A DNA stretch of 64,000 bases from Salmonella enterica subsp. enterica serovar Typhimurium str. LT2 (GCF_000006945.2 NC_003197.2:62001-126000); one strand, 5' to 3'; counted from the stretch's first letter, positions 46,424 to 56,076 are shown. Notes: generated by a model not told the origin, from the sequence alone. Program-made: numbers and translations.

Positions 46424-47236
46424 ATGCAGTACTGGGGAAAGATAATTGGCGTCGCCGTAGCCCTGATGATGGGCGGCGGCTTTTGGGGCGTGGTCCTGGG
46501 TCTGCTGGTGGGCCATATGTTCGACAAAGCCCGCAGCCGAAAAATGGCGTGGTTTGCCAACCAGCGGGAACGGCAGGCGCTGTTTTTTGCCACCACCTTT
46601 GAGGTGATGGGCCACTTAACCAAATCAAAAGGACGGGTGACGGAAGCGGATATTCATATCGCCAGTCAGTTGATGGATCGTATGAATTTACACGGCGATT
46701 CACGTACTGCCGCGCAGAACGCCTTTCGGGTCGGAAAAGCGGATAATTACCCATTACGTGAAAAGATGCGGCAGTTTCGTAGCGTCTGCTTCGGGCGTTT
46801 TGATCTGATCCGGATGTTTCTGGAAATTCAGATCCAGGCGGCGTTTGCCGATGGCTCGCTACACCCTAATGAGCGGGAAGTGCTGTATGTGATTGCGGAA
46901 GAGTTAGGTATTTCCCGCGTACAGTTCGATCAGTTTCTGCGCATGATGCAGGGCGGCGCGCAGTTTGGCGGCGGTTATCATCAACAGTCCGGCGGCGGCT
47001 GGCAGCAGGCGCAGCGCGGCCCGACGCTGGAAGATGCCTGTAATGTGCTGGGGGTTAAAACCACCGACGATGCAACCACCATTAAACGCGCTTATCGCAA
47101 ACTGATGAGCGAGCATCATCCTGATAAGCTGGTGGCCAAAGGGTTGCCGCCGGAAATGATGGAGATGGCGAAGCAAAAAGCGCAGGAAATTCAGAAAGCG
47201 TATGAGCTAATCAAAGAACAGAAAGGCTTCAAGTGA
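46424..47236 (+). CDS. djlA: Membrane-anchored DnaJ-like co-chaperone DjlA
   Basis: Type III membrane J-protein that stimulates DnaK and modulates the Rcs envelope stress pathway. It has 270 residues: a Gly-rich N-terminal membrane helix (about 6-31), a TerB-like central domain, a Gly/Gln-rich linker and a C-terminal J-domain with HPDK near residue 229. Divergent from lptD. Confidence 0.97.
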
Positions 47237-47241
47237 TTGAA

Positions 47242-47315
47242 TTGCCGGATGCGGCTAGCGCCTTATCCGGCCTACGTTAATGAATGTAGGCCGGGCAAGC
47301 GAAGCGCCCCGGCAT
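47242..47315. repeat. Two REP units between djlA and rluA
   Basis: REP palindromes 47242-47275 and 47286-47315 in opposite orientation at a convergent junction. Confidence 0.9.
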
Positions 47316-47330
47316 AAATTGGCTCAGAAT

Positions 47331-47990
47331 TTAAAAATCTGCCGGGACTTTAAACGTCATGCTGTTACCGTAAGCGGGATGGGTAATGGTCAGCATTTCG
47401 GCGTGTAACTGCAAACGCGGCGCCAGCGACAACGCTTCCGGCGAGGCGTAAAACCGATCGCCTAAAATCGGGTGGCCTAACGCCAGCATATGCACACGAA
47501 GCTGATGCGAACGTCCGGTGATCGGCTTGAGCACCACGCGGGCGGTATTATCCGCCGCAAACTCCACCACGTTATATTCCGTTTGCGCCGGTTTGCCGGT
47601 TTCATAACACACTTTCTGCTTTGGCCGGTTCGGCCAGTCGCAGATGAGCGGTAAGTCAACCAGCCCTTCCGCCGGGGAGGGATGACCCCATACGCGCGCT
47701 ACATACTGCTTTTTCGGCTCACGTTCGCGGAACTGGCGTTTTAGCTCCCGCTCCGCGGCTTTGGTCAGCGCCACTACAATCACGCCGCTGGTGGCCATAT
47801 CCAGACGATGCACCGATTCTGCCTGCGGGTAGTCGCGCTGGATACGCGTCATAATGCTGTCTTTGTGCGCTTCCAGACGCCCCGGCACGGACAACAGGCC
47901 GCTGGGCTTATTGACCACCATAATGTGCTCATCCTGATACAGGATAACCAGCCAGGGTTCCTGCGGCGGATTGTAGTTTTCCATCCCCAT
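47331..47990 (-). CDS. rluA: Dual-specificity pseudouridine synthase RluA (23S rRNA 746, tRNA 32)
   Basis: Makes pseudouridine at 23S rRNA position 746 and tRNA position 32. It has 219 residues; catalytic Asp64 in VHRLDMATSG. Further motifs are VNKPSGLLSVPG (near 26) and GRSHQLRVHML (near 160). It begins 11 bases after rapA and is probably co-transcribed. Confidence 0.97.
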   Translation of the reverse strand: MGMENYNPPQEPWLVILYQDEHIMVVNKPSGLLSVPGRLEAHKDSIMTRIQRDYPQAESVHRLDMATSGVIVVALTKAAERELKRQFREREPKKQYVARVWGHPSPAEGLVDLPLICDWPNRPKQKVCYETGKPAQTEYNVVEFAADNTARVVLKPITGRSHQLRVHMLALGHPILGDRFYASPEALSLAPRLQLHAEMLTITHPAYGNSMTFKVPADF

Positions 47991-48001
47991 GTACGGCTCC
48001 G

Positions 48002-50908
48002 TTATTGGTGCGTGACGACGATAAGACGCAGCGCGTCCAGACGCCAGCCTGCCTGATTCAGGCTTTCCAGCACCTGCTGACGGTTGCTGTCGATAGCGGC
48101 AAGTTCGTCGTCGCGAATGTTCGGGTTGACGGCGCGCAGCGCTTCCAGACGCGACAGTTCCCCGGACAGTTTTTCATCCGCCTCGCGGCGCGCGTTATCA
48201 ATCAGCGCTCTGGCGGACTTTTCAATCTGCGTCTCGCCCAGTTGCAAAATGGCGTGGACGTCCTGTTGAACGGCGTTCACCAGTTTGCTACCGGTGTGGC
48301 GATTCACGGCGCTGAGCTGGCGGTTGAAGGTTTCAAACTCGACCTGGGCGGCCAGATTGTTGCCGTTTTTATCTAACAGCATACGTACCGGCGTCGGCGG
48401 CAGGAAGCGGTTCAGTTGTAGCTGTTTCGGCGCCTGCGCTTCCACGACGTAAACCAGTTCGACCAGCAGCGTGCCGACGGGCAGCGCTTTATTTTTCAAC
48501 AGCGAAATGGTGCTGCTGCCGGTGTCGCCGGAGAGGATCAGATCCAGTCCGTTACGGATGAGCGGATGTTCCCAGGTAATAAACTGCGCATCTTCGCGAG
48601 ACAGGGCTACGTCACGTTCAAACGTGATAGTACAGCCGTCTTCCGGCAGGCCGGGGAAATCCGGCACCAACATGTGGTCGGACGGCGTCAGCACGATCAG
48701 GTTGTCGCCGCGATCGTCCTGGTTAATGCCGACGATATCGAACAGGTTCATGGCGAACGCAATCAGGTTGGTGTCGTCGTCCTGTTCTTCAATGCTTTGT
48801 GCAAGCTGTTGGGCTTTTTCACCACCGTTGGAGTGGATCTCCAGCAGGCGGTCGCGGCCCTGTTCTAACTGGGCTTTTAGCGCTTCATGTTGCTCGCGGC
48901 AGGATTTGATCAGATCGTCAAACCCGTCGGTTTCTTCAGGCGCGGCCAGATAGTTAATCAGACTGGCGTAGGCTGAATCATAAATCGCGCGGCCGGTTGG
49001 ACAGGTGTGCTCAAAGGCGTCCAGCCCTTCGTGATACCAGCGAACCAGCACCGACTGGGCGGTTTTTTCCAGGTACGGGACGTGGATCTGGATATCATGC
49101 GCCTGGCCGATGCGATCCAGACGACCAATACGCTGTTCCAGCAGATCCGGGTTAAACGGCAAGTCGAACATCACCAGATTGCTGGCAAACTGGAAGTTAC
49201 GTCCTTCGGAGCCGATTTCGGAACATAACAGCACCTGCGCGCCGGTATCTTCTTCGGCGAACCAGGCGGCGGCGCGGTCGCGTTCGATAATCGACATGCC
49301 CTCATGGAACACGGCGGCGCGGATGCCTTCGCGTTCGCGCAGCACCTGCTCCAGCTGTAACGCGGTGGTCGCTTTGGCGCAGATCACCAGCACTTTTTGC
49401 GAACGATGGCTGGTCAGATAGCCCATTAGCCACTCAACGCGTGGGTCGAAGTTCCACCAGGTGCCGGTATCGCCTTCGAACTCCTGATAAATTTGTTCCG
49501 GATAGAGCATATCGCGGGCGCGATCTTCCGGGCTTTTACGCGCGCCCATAATGCCGGAGACCTTAATGGCGGTCTGATACTGGGTCGGCAGCGGCAGTTT
49601 TACCGTATGCAGTTCACGTTTCGGGAACCCCTTGACGCCGTTACGGGTGTTGCGGAACAGAACGCGGCTGGTGCCGTGGCGATCCATCAGCATCGACACC
49701 AGCTCATCACGGGCGGCCTGCGCATCGTCGCGATCGCTATTAGCGGCCTGCAACAGCGGTTCAATATCCTGTTCGCCGATCAGATCGCCCAGCCTGTTCA
49801 GTTCGTCGTTGCTGAGTTTATTGCCCGCCAGCAGCATGGCCACCGCATCGGCGACAGGTCGGTAGTTTTTCTGTTCTTCGACAAACTGTTCGAAATCGTG
49901 GAAACGGTTCGGATCCAGCAGGCGCAGACGGGCGAAATGGCTTTCCATCCCCAGCTGTTCTGGCGTGGCGGTCAGCAGCAGCACGCCCGGTACGCGTTCA
50001 GCTAACTGTTCGATGGCCATATATTCACGGCTCGGCGCATCGGTACTCCACACCAGATGATGCGCTTCGTCGACCACCAGCAGATCCCACTCGGCGTCGC
50101 ACAAATGTTCCAGACGCTGCTTATTACGGCGGGCGAAATCCAGCGAGCAGATCACCAGTTGTTCGGTTTCAAACGGGTTATACGCGTCGTGCTGCGCTTC
50201 GGTATAGCGTTCGTCATCGAACAGCGCGAAGCGCAGGTTGAAACGGCGCAGCATTTCTACCAGCCACTGGTGTTGCAGGGTTTCCGGAACGATGATCAAT
50301 ACGCGTTCCGCCGCGCCGGATAATAACTGTTGATGCAGAATCATCCCGGCTTCAATGGTTTTACCTAAGCCCACTTCATCCGCCAGCAGTACGCGCGGCG
50401 CGTGGCGACGACCTACATCATGAGCGATATTAAGCTGATGCGGGATCAGATTGGTCCGCTGACCGCGCAGACCGCTGTATGGCATCCGGTACTGCTCGCT
50501 CTGAAATTTACGGGCGCGATAGCGCAGCGCGAACCGATCCATTCGATCGATTTGACCGGCGAACAGACGATCCTGGGGCTTACTGAAAACCAACTTGCTG
50601 TCGAGCAGAACTTCGCGCAACGTCACATTGGTCTCTTCGGTATCCAGGCGGGTGCCGACATAAACAAGCAGGCCATTTTCTTCTTTTACTTCATCGATAT
50701 GTAGCTGCCAGCCTTCATGGCTTGTAATCGTATCGCCAGGGTTGAACATGACGCGGGTCACGGGAGAATCACTGCGCGCATACAGGCGGTTTTCCCCCGT
50801 GGACGGGAAAAGTAAGGTGACGGTTCGCGCATCCATCGCAACAACGGTTCCAAGTCCCAGCTCGCTTTCTGTATCGCTGATCCAGCGTTGACCAAGTGTA
50901 AAAGGCAT
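48002..50908 (-). CDS. rapA: RNA polymerase-associated ATPase RapA (HepA)
   Basis: Swi2/Snf2-family ATPase that recycles RNA polymerase after transcription. It has 968 residues: N-terminal Tudor-like domains, Walker A DEVGLGKT (near 177-184), DEAHH (near 280), and a second helicase lobe with EGRNFQFASNLVMFDLP and QRIGRLDRIGQ. The 173 bases before it toward polB hold its promoter and no gene. Confidence 0.97.
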   Translation of the reverse strand: MPFTLGQRWISDTESELGLGTVVAMDARTVTLLFPSTGENRLYARSDSPVTRVMFNPGDTITSHEGWQLHIDEVKEENGLLVYVGTRLDTEETNVTLREVLLDSKLVFSKPQDRLFAGQIDRMDRFALRYRARKFQSEQYRMPYSGLRGQRTNLIPHQLNIAHDVGRRHAPRVLLADEVGLGKTIEAGMILHQQLLSGAAERVLIIVPETLQHQWLVEMLRRFNLRFALFDDERYTEAQHDAYNPFETEQLVICSLDFARRNKQRLEHLCDAEWDLLVVDEAHHLVWSTDAPSREYMAIEQLAERVPGVLLLTATPEQLGMESHFARLRLLDPNRFHDFEQFVEEQKNYRPVADAVAMLLAGNKLSNDELNRLGDLIGEQDIEPLLQAANSDRDDAQAARDELVSMLMDRHGTSRVLFRNTRNGVKGFPKRELHTVKLPLPTQYQTAIKVSGIMGARKSPEDRARDMLYPEQIYQEFEGDTGTWWNFDPRVEWLMGYLTSHRSQKVLVICAKATTALQLEQVLREREGIRAAVFHEGMSIIERDRAAAWFAEEDTGAQVLLCSEIGSEGRNFQFASNLVMFDLPFNPDLLEQRIGRLDRIGQAHDIQIHVPYLEKTAQSVLVRWYHEGLDAFEHTCPTGRAIYDSAYASLINYLAAPEETDGFDDLIKSCREQHEALKAQLEQGRDRLLEIHSNGGEKAQQLAQSIEEQDDDTNLIAFAMNLFDIVGINQDDRGDNLIVLTPSDHMLVPDFPGLPEDGCTITFERDVALSREDAQFITWEHPLIRNGLDLILSGDTGSSTISLLKNKALPVGTLLVELVYVVEAQAPKQLQLNRFLPPTPVRMLLDKNGNNLAAQVEFETFNRQLSAVNRHTGSKLVNAVQQDVHAILQLGETQIEKSARALIDNARREADEKLSGELSRLEALRAVNPNIRDDELAAIDSNRQQVLESLNQAGWRLDALRLIVVTHQ

Positions 50909-51081
50909 ATGTGTTCGGCTCTATATCTTTAATTGCAGGCATTACTCGCCATTCCCAGGCGACAGCACTGGATAATTGCGAGTATACGACCCCGCTACCA
51001 GGCTAATGTGGTAGTGGCGTTAATTAGGTCCAGGAATGGAAAGGGCGCTATGGTACTGGAAGGCGGCGCTTTCGTCACGCG

Positions 51082-53433
51082 TCAAAATAACCCCAGTTGC
51101 CCGGTCAGTAGTGTAGCAAAATTATCTTCAACGAAGGGAAGAATTCCTTCCGCCACGGGTTGTAGCTGGCGGGTAAGATAGTGTTCGTAATCCAGCGGCG
51201 ACTGCTGGTAATCCACGGGCTCGGGGCCGTTAACAGTCCAGACATATTTTATGGCGCCGCGATTCTGATACTGCGCCGGACGACCCTGCTTCAGGTTTTG
51301 TTCATCCGCCAGCCGGGCGGCGCGAACGTGCGGCGGAACGTTACGTTGGTACTCATGTAAAGGGCGACGCAGACGCTTACGATAAACCAGCTGTGCGTCC
51401 AGTTCGCCCGCCATCAGTTTATCGATAGTCTCGCGCACATAGTCTTGATAAGGTTCATTGCGAAAAACACGCAGATACAGCTCCTGTTGAAAGCGCTGCG
51501 CCAGCGGCGTCCAGTCGGTCCGCACCGTTTCCAGACCTTTAAATACCATGCGCTGGCTGTCGCCTTCCTGAATCAGGCCCGCGTAGCGTTTTTTACTGCC
51601 AGTATCCGCGCCGCGGATGGTCGGCATCAGAAAACGGCAAAAGTGGGTTTCAAACTCCAGCTCCAGCGCGCTGGTCAAATTTTGCTGTTGTAACGTCTGC
51701 GCCCACCATTCGTTCACGTGACGCACCAGCCTGTGCCCGATTTCCGCCGCATCGGCTTCTGAATGCGCGCGCCGGAGCCAGACGAAAGTGGAATCGGTAT
51801 CGCCATAAATCACGTCATAACCCTGCGCCTCAATCAGCGCTTTGGTCTGGCGCATAATCGCATGACCGCGCATGGTGATTGACGACGCCAGACGGGGATC
51901 GAAAAAGCGACAGGCCGTGGTGCCGAGTACGCCATAAAAGGCGTTCATAATGATTTTAAGCGCCTGCGAGAGCGGTTTATTACCCTGACGTTTGGCTTCA
52001 TCGCGCCCGTGCCAGATTTGGCTAACAATTTCCGGCAGGCAGTGCTTTTCTCGTGAAAACCAGGCGTCAAGGAAACCTTCGGTACTGTGTTCCGGATCCG
52101 GCTGCGCCATGCCTTCGACCAGCCCGACGGGATCAATCAAAAACGTGCGGATAATCGACGGGTACAGGCTTTTATAATCCAGCACCAGTACTGAATCGTA
52201 TAATCCGGGTTGTGAATCCATTACGTAGCCGCCGGGACTTGCCAGCGGCGGCACTTCGCCGAGATTGGGCGCGACATAGCCGGCGCGGTGCATTCGCGGA
52301 AAGTAAAGATGCCCGAATGCGGCGACCGAACCGCCGTGGCGATCGACCGGCAGGCCGTTGATCGTCGCGCGTTCCAGCAAAAACGGCATGATCTCGGTTT
52401 TATGGAAAATGCGCGTGACCAGCTCGCAGTCTTTCAGGTTGTAGGTGGCGAGGGCGGGTTTATCCTGGGCAAAGCGGCGATCGATCTCATCCATACGATC
52501 CCAGGGGTTATCAATGGATTTTCCTTCGCCGAGCAGTTCCTGCGAGACGGCTTCCAGCGAAAAAGACGAAAAATTCCAGAACGCGGATTTAAGCGCGTCG
52601 ATACCATCGATAATGACTCGCCCTCTGGCCTGGGCGAAAAAAACGCCGTTTTTGAAGCCATGTTCGCGCCACTCCAGTTCGCTATTGTCTCGCCCCAGCC
52701 GTAAAGGGATACGGTAGCGTTCGGCATGTTTTTGCAGCATACGCAGGTCGAACTGCACTACGTTCCAGCCGATGATGACATCAGGATCATGTTCGGCAAA
52801 CCAGGCGTTGAGTTTTTCCAGCAGCTGCGGGCGGCTGGCGACATACACAAGCTCGAAGTCCAGTTGGTGGTCATCGCCATTCGCCGGGCCCAGCATATAA
52901 ACGGTACGCTGGCCGCAGCCTTCCAGACCAATGCAATACAGTTCGCCGTGTCGCGTGGTTTCGATATCCAGCGAGACCCATTTTAGCGGCGGTCGATAGT
53001 CGGAGTGGGGTTTAAGACGCGCATTGCGGATAACGCCGTTGCGCATCTCGCCGTCTACCCAAACGGGCGACGTAATAAAACGCTCCATCAGGTAACGTTC
53101 CGGCGGGCGTACATCCGCTTCATAAACGGTGACGCCGTTTTCGCGCAGCAGTTTCTCCATCCGCATAAGCTGGCGGTGAGTGCGGCAATACAGACCGGAT
53201 ACCGGCTGACGATGAAAGTCTCGCAGCTGGAGCGGCGTCAGGCGATAGTCTTTTTCCGCCTGTAGCAGCGAGGCGGCGCGGGAGGTCTGGCTGGTCGGAA
53301 TAAACGCCACGGACTCTTGCGGCGCCAGCGTTGCCTGCACAGGGCCGTTGTCTGTCGCCAGCCAGAAAGAGACCTCCGTCCCTTGCGGCGTATCCCGCCA
53401 GTGCCGGGTTAAAATGAAACCTGCCTGCGCCAC
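51082..53433 (-). CDS. polB: DNA polymerase II (GTG start)
   Basis: SOS-induced family B DNA polymerase with proofreading, 783 residues. Exonuclease motif I is SLDIETTRHGELY (near 154); polymerase motifs are DYKSLYPSIIRTF (near 418), KIIMNAFYGVLG and YGDTDSTFVW (near 544). The start is GTG at 53433 (MAQAGFIL), with AGGT nine bases upstream, as in E. coli. A LexA box lies 55-74 bases upstream. Confidence 0.97.
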   Translation of the reverse strand: MAQAGFILTRHWRDTPQGTEVSFWLATDNGPVQATLAPQESVAFIPTSQTSRAASLLQAEKDYRLTPLQLRDFHRQPVSGLYCRTHRQLMRMEKLLRENGVTVYEADVRPPERYLMERFITSPVWVDGEMRNGVIRNARLKPHSDYRPPLKWVSLDIETTRHGELYCIGLEGCGQRTVYMLGPANGDDHQLDFELVYVASRPQLLEKLNAWFAEHDPDVIIGWNVVQFDLRMLQKHAERYRIPLRLGRDNSELEWREHGFKNGVFFAQARGRVIIDGIDALKSAFWNFSSFSLEAVSQELLGEGKSIDNPWDRMDEIDRRFAQDKPALATYNLKDCELVTRIFHKTEIMPFLLERATINGLPVDRHGGSVAAFGHLYFPRMHRAGYVAPNLGEVPPLASPGGYVMDSQPGLYDSVLVLDYKSLYPSIIRTFLIDPVGLVEGMAQPDPEHSTEGFLDAWFSREKHCLPEIVSQIWHGRDEAKRQGNKPLSQALKIIMNAFYGVLGTTACRFFDPRLASSITMRGHAIMRQTKALIEAQGYDVIYGDTDSTFVWLRRAHSEADAAEIGHRLVRHVNEWWAQTLQQQNLTSALELEFETHFCRFLMPTIRGADTGSKKRYAGLIQEGDSQRMVFKGLETVRTDWTPLAQRFQQELYLRVFRNEPYQDYVRETIDKLMAGELDAQLVYRKRLRRPLHEYQRNVPPHVRAARLADEQNLKQGRPAQYQNRGAIKYVWTVNGPEPVDYQQSPLDYEHYLTRQLQPVAEGILPFVEDNFATLLTGQLGLF

Positions 53434-53463
53434 GATGATTACCTGTCTAAAAAATTCACGCTA

Positions 53464-53469
53464 ATTATA
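53464..53469 (-). promoter_or_regulatory. Probable -10 element of polB
   Basis: TATAAT on the minus strand, about 30 bases upstream of the polB GTG and about 20 bases downstream of the LexA box. The -35 region is not clear but would overlap the LexA box. Confidence 0.55.
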
Positions 53470-53476
53470 ACCTGTT

Positions 53477-54097
53477 TTAGGGGGTAATACTGTTATTTTG
53501 TACAGGCATATAACGTAAAAGCCGATATCCGCTGTAATAAAAAGTTTCTCGCAGTAAGAAGCGGGTTTGCGCCCACCAGGATTTATAGCGGGTGGATCGC
53601 GTGGGTGATGAGCGGCTATCGATACCATTATCCTGAGCGATAGTTTTCAGACGCAGCATATGCAGCGGATCGCTGACCAGTAACGCTGTGCGCCATTGTT
53701 GTTGTCGCAGTATCTGTTTTGCGTAACGAATATTTTCGCGCGTCACGGTAGAGCGCTCTTCAATAAAAATTGCCTTAGCCGGAATCCCTTTTTCCAGAAC
53801 GTATTGACGGGCTATCGCCGCGTCGGAAACCGTTGCGCCAGCGCCGTAGCCGCCGGTTAATACCAACGCGCGGACAATGTGTTGTTGGTAAAGCCAGATG
53901 GCATGATCCAGTCTGGCCTGAAAAACGGGAGAAGGCGTTTTTCCGCTAACGCCTGCTCCTGCGACAATCGCGCAGTCAGCTACGCGCGTCTGGTTTTGCT
54001 GACTGAACTGATAAATAGCGATGGCATTATGGATAAACACCGTAGCCATAATGAGAATTATGCCTGCCGCGATTCTGATGATGTAGCGATATTTCAT
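53477..54097 (-). CDS. DUF218 / YdcF-SanA family inner membrane protein
   Basis: 206 residues with an N-terminal membrane helix (IIRIAAGIILIMATVFIHNA, about 6-25) and a DUF218 domain: DCAIVAGAGVSG, ARLDHAIWLYQQ, LVLTGGYGAG, FIEERSTVTRENIRYAK and LLVSDPLHMLR. Family members act in envelope functions, but the reaction is not known. The start MKYRYII (54097) gives a normal signal anchor; the frame is open 44 codons upstream into the ERIC repeat. It is absent from the E. coli polB-araD junction that I know. Its 3' end contains the polB LexA box. Confidence 0.8.
   Translation of the reverse strand: MKYRYIIRIAAGIILIMATVFIHNAIAIYQFSQQNQTRVADCAIVAGAGVSGKTPSPVFQARLDHAIWLYQQHIVRALVLTGGYGAGATVSDAAIARQYVLEKGIPAKAIFIEERSTVTRENIRYAKQILRQQQWRTALLVSDPLHMLRLKTIAQDNGIDSRSSPTRSTRYKSWWAQTRFLLRETFYYSGYRLLRYMPVQNNSITP
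53488..53507. promoter_or_regulatory. LexA (SOS) box of polB
   Basis: CTGT (53490-53493), eight bases, ACAG (53502-53505), preceded by TA: a full match to the CTGT-N8-ACAG core, with an AT-rich spacer. It sits inside the last codons of the upstream DUF218 gene. Confidence 0.88.
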
Positions 54098-54194
54098 GAA
54101 TGAGTTCGTTCCCCGTGACGGGTGTAATGGATATTTTAACGATAAAATGGCTTTTAGCGTCAGATATTTTTGCTGACGTATATTTATCAATATA

Positions 54195-54391
54195 TACCCA
54201 AAATAATTCGAGTTGCTTAAAGGCGGCAAGGGAGTGAGTCCCCAGGAGCATAGATAACTATGTGACTGGGGTGAGCGACAAATCTGCCGGGAGCAGATTT
54301 GAACGTCGCGTGCGACGGCCCGTCAGGGCAAGGCCCATGGATGGGCCGAGTAATCCGTAGCCAACACATAAGCAACTCGAAGTATGAAGGG
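54195..54391 (+). repeat. ERIC-type intergenic repeat, copy 2
   Basis: 197 bases containing the ERIC core (ATGTGACTGGGGTGAGCG) with flanking palindromes; inverted copy of 33131-33327. It lies upstream of the DUF218 gene. Confidence 0.85.
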
Positions 54392-54815
54392 TATAATGAT
54401 GCTGGTGTAGACAGCAGATATAATTATCCTATAACTGCTAATTTTGAATCATTTTTATTTACAGTTTTTACCCATGTATTAGCCGTTTTGTGTCAAGTCT
54501 GTTTTCATACATTAAGTATTTTTCAGAAAGGCGCTTGTTCGAATCTGTTACTTATTTCTCGGATTAACAAAAAAGCGATATTTTTTGTTTGTTTTAATTA
54601 ATGAAAAGTGTAACAATTTCATTTGGAACATCCGCACCGTCAGGTAGAAATATAATATTCCAATTGGCCGCTATGGTTAAATAAAAATGGATTACAGTGC
54701 GAATTCGTCGGGAACTCTCTGCATAATTTAATTTTTATTTTAGAATATAATTTTATTTTGACTTTCGGGTGCGGGTGTTTTTATCAAAATTTGTGGTATT
54801 CGGGAATGATCTTTT
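54392..54815. other. AT-rich non-coding stretch
   Basis: About 420 AT-rich bases with no convincing gene, upstream of the small gene at 54816. Presumably it holds that gene's promoter; the composition suggests acquired DNA. Confidence 0.55.
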
Positions 54816-55235
54816 ATGAATGTGAGTATGCAGGCGCGTCTGGTAGGGAACGACCGTTATCTTTTCGTCAATACTCAACGCGCTAACCCTTCCATAAAAA
54901 CCGTGAGTCGATTTTTTGAGTATAAAACATGGACAGAACAGATTTGGCGTACCGAGATTATTGAAAACGGCAATGCTTTTTTTCACTGGCAAGGACACGA
55001 CAGAAAAAACGGACATCGGGATACCATTATTAACTATCTGTTAAATGGGCAACGCTGGCAGTCAACAATCGAAGATTATATTTTCTTCCATGCGCTGGAA
55101 GGAAAAGCGTGGCAGGGACATTATGACAATATTATTGAATATGTGAGTTCTGATCATTACGTCTATCAAAGCGCATTTGCTGAATATATCACCGACCAGA
55201 TTCATCAACGCGCCCCCCATGGGACGCGTTTTTAG
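54816..55235 (+). CDS. Small protein of unknown function, AT-rich gene
   Basis: 139 residues, no signal peptide or membrane helix, many aromatic residues (for example FFEYKTWTEQIWRTE, FFHWQGHDRKNGHRD, WQSTIEDYIFFHALEG). The pattern of repeated IIE/TIEDYI-type segments suggests beta strands, but I recognise no family. The ATG at 54816 has GGGAA eleven bases upstream; Met5 is an alternative. The AT-rich composition and absence from the E. coli araD-polB junction suggest acquisition. A terminator hairpin overlaps its last codons. Confidence 0.65.
   Translation: MNVSMQARLVGNDRYLFVNTQRANPSIKTVSRFFEYKTWTEQIWRTEIIENGNAFFHWQGHDRKNGHRDTIINYLLNGQRWQSTIEDYIFFHALEGKAWQGHYDNIIEYVSSDHYVYQSAFAEYITDQIHQRAPHGTRF
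55207..55235 (+). terminator. Terminator overlapping the end of the 54816 gene
   Basis: Stem AACGCG (55207-55212) with CGCGTT (55225-55230), extended by CCC/GGG across a small bulge, then TTT. The stop codon TAG (55233-55235) follows the T run, so the hairpin is part of the coding sequence. Confidence 0.7.
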
Positions 55236-55240
55236 AGGCA

Positions 55241-55936
55241 TTACTGCCCGTAATAGGCTTTTGCGCCGTGTTTGCGTAGATAGTGTTTATCCAGCAGGGA
55301 TTGCTGCATGTCGGGCAACTGCGGCGCAAGCTGGCGGCAGAAGATCCCCATATAGGCCACTTCTTCCAGCACGATGGCGTTATGCACTGCATCCTCGGCA
55401 TTTTTACCCCAGGCAAACGGGCCGTGCGAATGGACAAGCACGCCGGGCATTTGAGCGGCGTCAATGCCTTGTTTTTCAAAGGTTTCAACAATGACATTGC
55501 CCGTTTCCCATTCATACTCGCCATTAATTTCCGCCTCGGTCATTTTGCGAGTGCAGGGAATCGTACCGTAGAAATAGTCGGCATGGGTGGTTCCCGTCGC
55601 CGGAATTGGCTGACCCGCCTGCGCCCAGATAGTCGCGTGGCGCGAATGGGTGTGTACGATGCCGCCGATAGTCGGAAATGCCTGGTACAACAGACGGTGG
55701 GTTGGCGTATCGGACGACGGTTTCTTATGACCTTCAACGACTTCACCGCTCTCCAGGCTGACCACCACCATATCGTCAGCGGTCATGACGCTATAATCGA
55801 CGCCGGACGGCTTAATCACCAGTACGCCGCGTTCGCGATCGACGGCGCTAACGTTACCCCAGGTAAGGGTGACCAGGTTGTGTTTTGGCAGCGCCAGATT
55901 AGCTTCCAGTACCTGGCGTTTGAGATCTTCTAACAT
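55241..55936 (-). CDS. araD: L-ribulose-5-phosphate 4-epimerase
   Basis: Zinc-dependent epimerase giving D-xylulose 5-phosphate, last step of arabinose catabolism. It has 231 residues, class II aldolase fold, with Zn ligands in HTHSRHA (near 95) and HSHGPF (near 171). The start MLEDLKRQ (55936) has GGGAG upstream; a 40-codon longer frame runs through REP sequence and is rejected. Third gene of araBAD. Confidence 0.97.
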   Translation of the reverse strand: MLEDLKRQVLEANLALPKHNLVTLTWGNVSAVDRERGVLVIKPSGVDYSVMTADDMVVVSLESGEVVEGHKKPSSDTPTHRLLYQAFPTIGGIVHTHSRHATIWAQAGQPIPATGTTHADYFYGTIPCTRKMTEAEINGEYEWETGNVIVETFEKQGIDAAQMPGVLVHSHGPFAWGKNAEDAVHNAIVLEEVAYMGIFCRQLAPQLPDMQQSLLDKHYLRKHGAKAYYGQ

Positions 55937-55946
55937 TGTTTTCTCC

Positions 55947-56062
55947 CTGCCGGATGGCGCTTCGCTTATCCGGCCTACGAGCGACGGTGTGCCGGATGGC
56001 GACATAAATGCCTTATTCGGCCTACAGGACCGTAGGCCCGGTAAACGCAGTGCCACCGGGCA
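55947..56062. repeat. Three REP units between araA and araD
   Basis: REP palindromes at 55947-55978, 55989-56025 and 56032-56062 inside the ara operon; likely to affect araD mRNA level relative to araBA. Confidence 0.9.
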
Positions 56063-56076
56063 ATCCGTTTCACCAA

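Noticed and set aside
54299..54601. Possible 100-codon gene beginning in ERIC copy 2
   Set aside because: Starts inside the repeat, then continues in AT-rich DNA with a low-complexity hydrophobic product; nothing supports expression.
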